In this document: positions 57,468-64,000 of the stretch, piece after piece | Numbering within the stretch: position 1 is the stretch's first letter | Layout of the letters: each line of letters begins with the position of its first letter | Source of the DNA: Glycine soja | Taxonomy: Eukaryota > Streptophyta > Magnoliopsida > Fabales > Fabaceae | Assembly: GCF_004193775.1 (NCBI RefSeq) | Contig: NC_041008.1 | Location: 19,301,731 to 19,365,730, forward strand | Direction: 5' to 3' | Length of the DNA: 64,000 nucleotides | The notes under the pieces: generated by a model | Database searches by the model: none | What the model saw: the letters and a program-made list of their open reading frames with translations, nothing else | Told to the model about the DNA's origin: nothing | Made by a program: the position numbers and the translations under genes

Positions 57468-60370
57468 ATGGCCGAACAAAATGACACTTCCGAACAACCT
57501 CTCTCTCTCCGCACGCTCTGCACCATGCGTTCCCTGCTCCTCCACCCTTCAACCCCACAACACACCGTTTCCTCCATCCTCGAAACCCTAGCGCGCTCCC
57601 CCTCTCACCACGCGCTCAAGCTCCTCTCCGACGCTGCCGCGCTCCGCCCCGACCTCGCCCTCTCACCTCCCCTCCTCCCGTCCCCGCAGCGCCTCGCCGT
57701 GGAGGCCCTTGCCATCTCGCTCACGCGCCTCAACCTCGACGACACGCGCTTCGCGTCGCTGTGCTTTGGCGCGTCCGTGCCCGTGCGCGCGTGGATGCTC
57801 CGAAACGCGGGTGCGGAGTTCGAGGTTCGGCACGGTTTGCTGCTCGGGGTGCTGTTAGGGTTCACGAAGGACCCTTTCCCGCACGTGCGAGCCTCGGCGC
57901 TGGAAGGGCTCGTCGGTTTCTGCGAGCGCGGCGGAGAATCGAAAGACGTTGGGTTGGTGGACGCGTGTTATCGACGCGCCGTCCGGCTGCTTCGGGATGT
58001 GGATCCTTCCGTTAGGTTCTCTGCGGTTCGCGTGGTAAGATTTCGCGTTACAACTCTCACTCTCTTCTTTTCTTTTCTGTCTCTCACTTTAACTTTTGAT
58101 TTCATTTTGAGTTTAAATTTGATAAAATAGATCAGGAATTCCACTTGAATTCTTTTGTCAGATGTTGGGTTTTTCTTTTAATCAATATTAGGTTATTGGT
58201 TTTTACTGTTTTTTTTTGTGATTTTATTTATTCATTGACAGAGTAATTAAGTTTAAACTTGCATATACTATTTTAATCATGAACTGATTTTATTTATTAA
58301 AAAAAAAACTAGAATTGACTTATGTATTATACCTTTTTGTCATTTTATTTCTTTATTGACAGTGGAGCCTTTATTTATTATTTATTATTTATTATTTATG
58401 GTGATATAAAATTATTTTAATTAAAATTTAATTTAGATATGTAAATAAAAAAGGATAAATTGAAAAAATATAATTTATTATATATATATATATATATATA
58501 TAAATTTATTTATAAAAGTAAATTAACTTTTAAGTGAAATACATGATCCTCTATGTTTCCGAAGTTTTTCTAATTGCTAACATTTACAAATAGAGTCAAT
58601 TTAGTCCTTTAGTTAACAGAGGTGGTCTGAAACGATAAAAGACGTTTATCTGAACTTTTATGTTTTAGAAGTTTTTTTAATTGCTAACATTTACAAATAG
58701 AGTCAATTTAGTCCTTCAGTTAACAGAGGTGGTCTGAAACGATAAAAGACGTTTATCTGACCCTTAAGTAATGACTAAGTTGAGTACTTTAAAAACATGA
58801 AGAACTATTGTGAACTTTTTAAAAAATATGAAAGACAGATGTGAACAAAATTTGAAACTTGGAGGAGCATTGTGAACCTAGTTTTAGGTTTGAACACAAA
58901 TTCCTCGTCGTGGGTGACTTTGAAAATATTATTGTTTTAGAGGAAATGTTTAAAATGATCTTGTATTAAAACGTATTTCAATTATACATGACTACATGTT
59001 GCCTATATATAGTGATGATCATGGCTTTAAATTGTTATTGAAATTCTGGGCAAATTACTGAGATTTTTATAACTGCAGTAAATCGCATTTAAAACCATGG
59101 TGATATTAGAGTAGTATTTCAGTGTCAGTTAATGCCATGAAATTGGTCTTCTAGTGGACCAAACTAATGGTGTTCCAGCCGTTCCTATTAATTGCAATTT
59201 GAAGACCAATTGGATATATGAACGAAGGACAAATGTGATCTGGAGAATATTTTTTGGAAGGCACATGTGGGTTTACAGCATTGAAGGACTGATTTGATAT
59301 CACCTATTATTGATTATTGATCACCTACAAACAAGAGCCAATGTGATGTAGGGTCTTTAGATGACTGATGACTAACTAAACCAAGTTTTTACTCCTCTTT
59401 AATTATTGCTAGTTATGGTGTTGCGGGAATATTAGAAATGATAAAATCAGATATCTCAGTGTGTGTCATCAGATGTTGTGTTAAGGTTAGTGTTGGGTTA
59501 GAAAAAATAAGGGGGTTTTGTTTAATCTCATGAAACTTCTGGGGTTTTTAGCTAGTTGATGGTGGTTAGTGTTTGAATGATGTAAACTGTTATGTTCCAG
59601 GTGGCTTCATGGGGTCTGATGTTGGCAGCTTCTAACTCAGACATGAAAGCCTATTGGTCCAACGACATATTTGCCAAGGTATACTCCTATACTGTGGGTT
59701 GCATATATCCCTAATTTTTTGGTGTTTAGTTTCTGTTTGAGTTTTCTAGCATTTCTGACAGTTGTTGGTTGATCCCTCAATATCTCATAACACATTCACT
59801 GTATGTGCATATAGCTATGCTCCATGGCAAGAGATATGAACATGAAGGTCAGGGTTGAAGCATTTAGTGGCCTCAGAAAGATGGAAATGGTATCGGAGGA
59901 TCTTCTGTTGCAAAGTTTATCAAAGAGAGTTTCAGGGCATGGAAAGCAAAAGGAAACTCTGGGTCAGCGCACATCTGAACAATTTGTCATGTTGGCAACT
60001 AATGTTGCTGGTGCACTAGTTCATGGACTTGAGGATGAGTTCTTTGAGGTAACTTTTGAAAATCCCTTGTTTGCAGAGATTCATCTGAAAATTGACAGCA
60101 AATATCTGGGATAGTTATAATGTTTTTTCCTTATGTGATTATATGATATTATTGACTTCATTTCTGCCTTACCTGAAGGTGAGGAAGTCTGTATGTGAGT
60201 CCTTACGCACGCTGACAAGCCTATCTTCTGAGTTTGCGCGTAAAGCCTTAGACTCGTTAATGGATGTTTTGAACGATGAATCGGAGGTGGTTCGGTTACA
60301 ATCTTTAGAAACCTTGCATCATATGGCAATTAATGGCCGTTTAAAGCTTCTTGAAAAACATTTGCACATG
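57468..60370 (+). CDS. SIEL: SIEL-like ARM/HEAT-repeat protein, first four exons (rest outside window)
   Basis: Homologue of Arabidopsis SHORT-ROOT INTERACTING EMBRYONIC LETHAL, an endosome-associated ARM-repeat protein that promotes cell-to-cell movement of SHR and is related to Integrator subunit INTS4. Visible exons are 57,468-58,034, 59,601-59,678, 59,815-60,048 and 60,179-60,370, all phase 0 with GT-AG junctions, encoding 357 residues. The family is over 900 residues, so the remainder lies beyond 64,000. Exon 1 (very GC-rich) holds PLSLRTLCTMRSLLLHPSTP and repeat-like blocks such as VRHGLLLGVLLGFTKDPFPH and VRLLRDVDPSVRFSAVRV. Later exons carry VRVEAFSGLRKMEMVSEDLL and VRKSVCESLRTLTSLS. 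Intron 1 is 1.6 kb. Intron 4 contains an RTE LINE. Assignment to SIEL is from recognition of the family, not an alignment. Confidence 0.87.
58547..58760. repeat. Tandem duplication (107-bp period) in SIEL intron 1
   Basis: Two copies (about 58,547-58,653 and 58,654-58,760) sharing ATTGCTAACATTTACAAATA and GGTGGTCTGAAACGATAAAA, with few differences. A TA microsatellite (58,480-58,502) lies just upstream. Confidence 0.88.
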
Positions 60371-60758
60371 GTATGTTTCTGATTCTTTTTTAATCATTTT
60401 GCTCTATGTCCAGTATATATTTTAGTGCCTATGGTTTTTCCTTTCTTTGAAGCTTCAAGATGCATCTCGTGTTGGCCTAATTATGAAACCTCCTTCCTGT
60501 TGCTGTATGGAGAATCGAAATTTAGTGATTATTTGTAAATAGGGGGGGGGGGGGGGAATCCCATTTCTTTTTATGGTTAAGGAGTTATGCTAGTGGTTTG
60601 GTTATTTTCCTGGTAGATGAATAGGGTTATATTTGGGTTTCAAATTAATAAGGTGTTGTTTGGTTAGAGAAAACGTTTTCTATTTTCATTTTTTATTTTC
60701 ACTTTTAATTAAAACAATGTCCTCTAGTTTTCATTTTCTATTTATCGTTTGGTTTGAG

Positions 60759-63700
60759 TATTCTTAGCCGGTCCCAAGCCCGGATAAAAGGAGAGGGTTG
60801 TGTTAGGCTTTCGACAGCCAACGTAAAACTTTGTTGAATTTCTATGACATGGATCAATTACGTAATAATGTAAATGCTAGGTCGTTGCCCGGAAGCAACG
60901 CGCTGTATGGCTCGAGTACAGTGTCAAAAGAGCAAGGGTCGCTGCATCGCCGCCCGGATGTAGTGAAAAGTAAGCAAGGGTTCCCACATTTTCGTGAACG
61001 AGTGTGGGTAAAGAAGCTAGTTCATGACAGGAGGATTCGCTTTGGTACATGGAATATAGGCACACTTACTGGAAAATCTATGGAAATAGTGGATGTTATG
61101 GTGAGGAGGAAGATCAATTTTATGTGCCTACAAGAAACTAAGTGGACAGGTGAAAAAGCGAAAGAATTAGACAACTCGGGATTTAAGCTGTGGTATACGG
61201 GAAAAATCAGATCAAGAAATGAGGTAGGGATTATTGTGGACAAGGAGTGGAAGAAGGATGTCGTAGATGTAAGAAGAGTAGGAGATCGTATCATAGCCTT
61301 AAAACTGGTAGTGGGACAGGACACCTTTAATGTTATTAGTGGGTACGCACCTCAGGTTGGGTTAGCAGAACACTTTAAGGTAAAATTTTGGGAGGATCTA
61401 GAAGGGGTACTTCAGGATATACCCCAAGGAGAGAAAATTTTCCTAGGAGGGGATCTCAATGGACATGCAGGTAGCGTGGATAGAGGTTTTGAGGGGGTGC
61501 ATGGGGGTTTTGGCCTAGGGGAGATGAATGGGGAGGGTAAATCCATCTTGGAGTTTTCGGAGGCTTTGGATCTTTCTATAGCCAATACATGGTTTAAGAA
61601 AAGAGAGGAACATCTTATCACTTACAAAAGTGGAGGGACATGTTCTCAGATAGATTTCTTCCTTATCAGGAAGTCTGATAGGAAGTATTGCTTGAACTGT
61701 AAAGTTATCCCGGGAGAGAGCTTGACTACCCAACATAGAGTTTTGGTTATGGATGTAAGAATTAGAGATAGGGCAAAGAGAAGAAGTCCTATGGTAGCAC
61801 CAAGGATCAAATGGTGGCACTTGAAGGGTGAGAAACAAGGAATCTTCCAACAAAAGATATGGGAGGGATGGTGTGGACAATCACAAGGAAGTGCAAATGA
61901 TATGTGGAACAAGACGTCTCAAGAGATTATTAAAGTGGCTAAAGAGACGTTGGGTGAATCTAGAGGTTTTGGACCTAGGGGTAAAGAATCGTGGTGGTGG
62001 AATGAAAGTGTTCAGAGCAAAGTTAGAGTAAAAAAGGAGTGTTTCAAGGAGTGGTCTAGGTGTAGAAATTCTGAAACTTGGGATAAGTATAAGATAGCTA
62101 GAAATGAAACCAAAAAGGCGGTGAGTGAGGCAAGAGCCCAAGCTTTTGACGGACTATACCAAGCTCTAGGAACCAGGGACGGAGAAAGATCTATATATAG
62201 GCTTGCTAAGGGTAGAGAGAGGAAGACTAGAGATTTGGATCACGTAAAGTGTGTTAAGGATGAAGAAGGCAAAGTCTTAGTGCATGAAAAAGATATCAAG
62301 AAAAGGTGGAAGGTGTATTTCCACAACTTATTTAATGATGGATATGGATACGACTCTAGCAGTCTAGACACAAGAGAAGAGGACCGGAACTATAAGTATT
62401 ATCGTCGGATTCAGAAACAGGAAGTAAAGGAAGCGTTGAAAAGAATGAGTAACGGTAAGGCGGTGGGGCCAGACAACATACCTATTGAAGTGTGGAAAAC
62501 TCTTGGAGATAGAGGTCTTGAGTGACTCACCAAACTCTTTAATGAAATTATGAGGTCAAAACGCATGCTGGAGGAATGGAGGAGAAGCACGTTAGTGCCA
62601 ATCTATAAGAACAAGGGGGATATACAAAATTGTGCAAATTATAGGGGAATCAAGCTCATGAGTCATACCATGAAATTATGGAAAAGAGTGATCGACCGGA
62701 GATTAAGAAAGGAGACTCAAGTTACTGAGAATCAATTTGGTTTCATGCCGGGAAGGTCGACCATGGAAGCGATTTATTTATTACGGCGGGTGATGGAGCA
62801 ATATCGCATGGACCAACAAGACTTGCACTTGATTTTTATTGACTTGGAGAAAGCGTATGATAGAGTGCCTAGAGAGATTTTGTGGAAAGCTCTAGAGAAG
62901 AAAGGGGTTAGGGTTGCATATATTCGAGCTATCCAAGATATGTATGATAGGGTATCGACTAGTGTTAGGACACAGGGTGAAGAGTCAGACGATTTTCCCA
63001 TCACAATTGGTTTGCATCAAGGGTCAACCCTTAGCTCCTACCTTTTTACCTTAATTCTGGATGTCCTCACGGAACAAATCCAAGAGATAGCGCCGAGATG
63101 CATGCGATTTGCAGATGACATAGTCCTCCTTGGAGAGTCGAGGGAGGAGTTGAATGAGAGGTTGGAAACTTGGAGACGAGCTCTAGAAACACATGGCTTT
63201 CGCCTAAGCAGAAGCAAATCGGAGTATATGGAATGTAAGTTCAACAAAAGTAGGAGGGTATCTAACTCAGAGGTGAAAATAGGAGACCATATTATCCCTC
63301 AAGTCACACGGTTTAAATATCTTGGGTCTGTAATACAGGATGATGGAGAAATTGAAGGGGATGTGAATCATCGCATTCAAGCAGGATGGATGAAATGGAG
63401 AAAAGCATCGGGGGTGTTATGTGATGCAAAGGTACCGATCAAGCTAAAGGGAAAGTTTTATCGGACTGCGGTAAGACCGGCGATTTTGTACGGAACAGAA
63501 TGTTGGGCGGTCAAGAGCCAACATGAGACTAAAGTAGGTGTAGCGGAGATGAGGATGTTGCGGTGGATGTGTGGTAAGACTCGACAGGATAAAATTAGAA
63601 ACGGAACTATTAGAGAAAGGGTTGGAGTAGCGCCTATTGTAGAGAAGATGGTGGAAAATAGACTTAGGTGGTTTGGACATGTAGAGAGAAGACCGGTAGA

Positions 63701-63911
63701 CTCTATAGTGAGGAGAGTAGACCAGATGGAGAGAAAACAAACAATTCGAGGCAGAGAAAGACCCAAAAAGACTATAAGAGAGGTTATCAAGAAGGATCTC
63801 GAACTTAATGATTTGGATAGAAGTATGGTACTTGATAGAACATTATGGCGGAAGTTGATCCATGTAGCCGACCCCACCTAGTGGGATAAGGCGTTGTTGT
63901 TGTTGTATTTT
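60759..63911 (+). mobile_element. RTE-clade LINE in SIEL intron 4
   Basis: 3.15 kb non-LTR retrotransposon in the same orientation as SIEL. A 14-bp duplication TCGTTTGGTTTGAG flanks it (60,745-60,758 and 63,912-63,925). The 3' end is a short GTTGTTGTTG tail rather than poly(A), typical of RTE elements. There is a single reading frame of endonuclease plus reverse transcriptase, and no separate ORF1 with zinc knuckle. Confidence 0.93.
60831..63881 (+). pseudogene. RTE endonuclease-reverse transcriptase, one in-frame TGA
   Basis: One frame throughout, broken only by TGA at 62,523-62,525 (after LGDRGLE, before LTKLFNEI). The N-terminal AP endonuclease (about residues 65-310) shows FGTWNIGTLTGKS, CLQETKWTGE, FLGGDLNGHAGSVDRGF and SQIDFFLI, followed by TQHRVLVMDVRIR with the catalytic His. 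The reverse transcriptase has NYRGIKLMSHTMKLWKRVID, FIDLEKAYDRVPREILWKAL, GLHQGSTLSSYLFTLILDVL and the catalytic MRFADDIVLLGE. The C-terminal region ends ...RKLIHVADPT. I start at MLNFYDMDQLRNN; a later Met could be used. With one stop as the only visible coding defect, this is a young copy. Confidence 0.93.
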
Positions 63912-64000
63912 TCGTTTGGTTTGAGACTAGTTATGGATATTGAGTGTGTTTTTCTGAGTTGAATTCTTAAGCGATCTTAATCTTTTTAATAAACCTCCTA

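Noticed and set aside
57605..57865. Minus-strand open frame over SIEL exon 1, and a second plus-strand frame at 57,761-58,015
   Set aside because: Shadows of a GC-rich exon. The SIEL frame continues correctly into the next three exons; these do not.

Overview
This is nuclear DNA of a dicot, most likely a legume and probably Glycine (soybean or a close relative). The base composition is AT-rich and the genes have plant-type introns. The proteins are plant families: a DTX44-type MATE carrier, a DREB2 factor, mitochondrial pyruvate carrier 1, a PRA1 protein, an MIF/D-DT-like tautomerase and SIEL. The species call is inference from the gene and transposon types, not from a search.

Layout. 1-22 kb is the gene-bearing arm: the 3' end of DTX44 (+), a two-exon DREB2 gene (-), MPC1 (+, four coding exons), PRA1 (-), a decayed MIF-like copy (-) and its intact relative MDL (-). 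A small, internally deleted copia element (10,920-13,714) sits between MPC1 and PRA1. From 22.9 to 56.7 kb the window is almost entirely transposable elements: CACTA-type ends at 22,920, 27,490, 32,622 and 33,055; a fragment of a TOPLESS-related gene; a copia pol fragment; a 5.1-kb CACTA-ended element carrying pieces of three unrelated host genes; a plant-mobile-domain (PMD) gene facing a Mutator-like (MULE) transposase gene across about 1.2 kb of telomere-like repeat; a solo LTR inside that transposase gene; a full-length copia element with unequal LTRs; and an Ac-like hAT element. From 57.5 kb to the end is the 5' part of SIEL, with an RTE-type LINE in its fourth intron.

The host genes do not form a pathway; each is an independent housekeeping or regulatory gene. 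The clearest biology is transposon structure. Target-site duplications can be read for six insertions: copia-1 (AATAA), the CACTA-ended element (ACA), the solo LTR (ATATA), copia-2 (CAACT), hAT (AACACAGC) and the RTE LINE (14 bp). Removing the solo LTR and one ATATA copy on paper brings the MULE reading frame back in phase. All the transposon coding regions carry stops, frameshifts or deletions, so none looks autonomous as it stands.

The best candidates for something not already well described are the convergent PMD/MULE pair with its telomere-like spacer and the CACTA-ended element whose two ends belong to different subterminal-repeat types. Neither is proven to be one mobile unit here.
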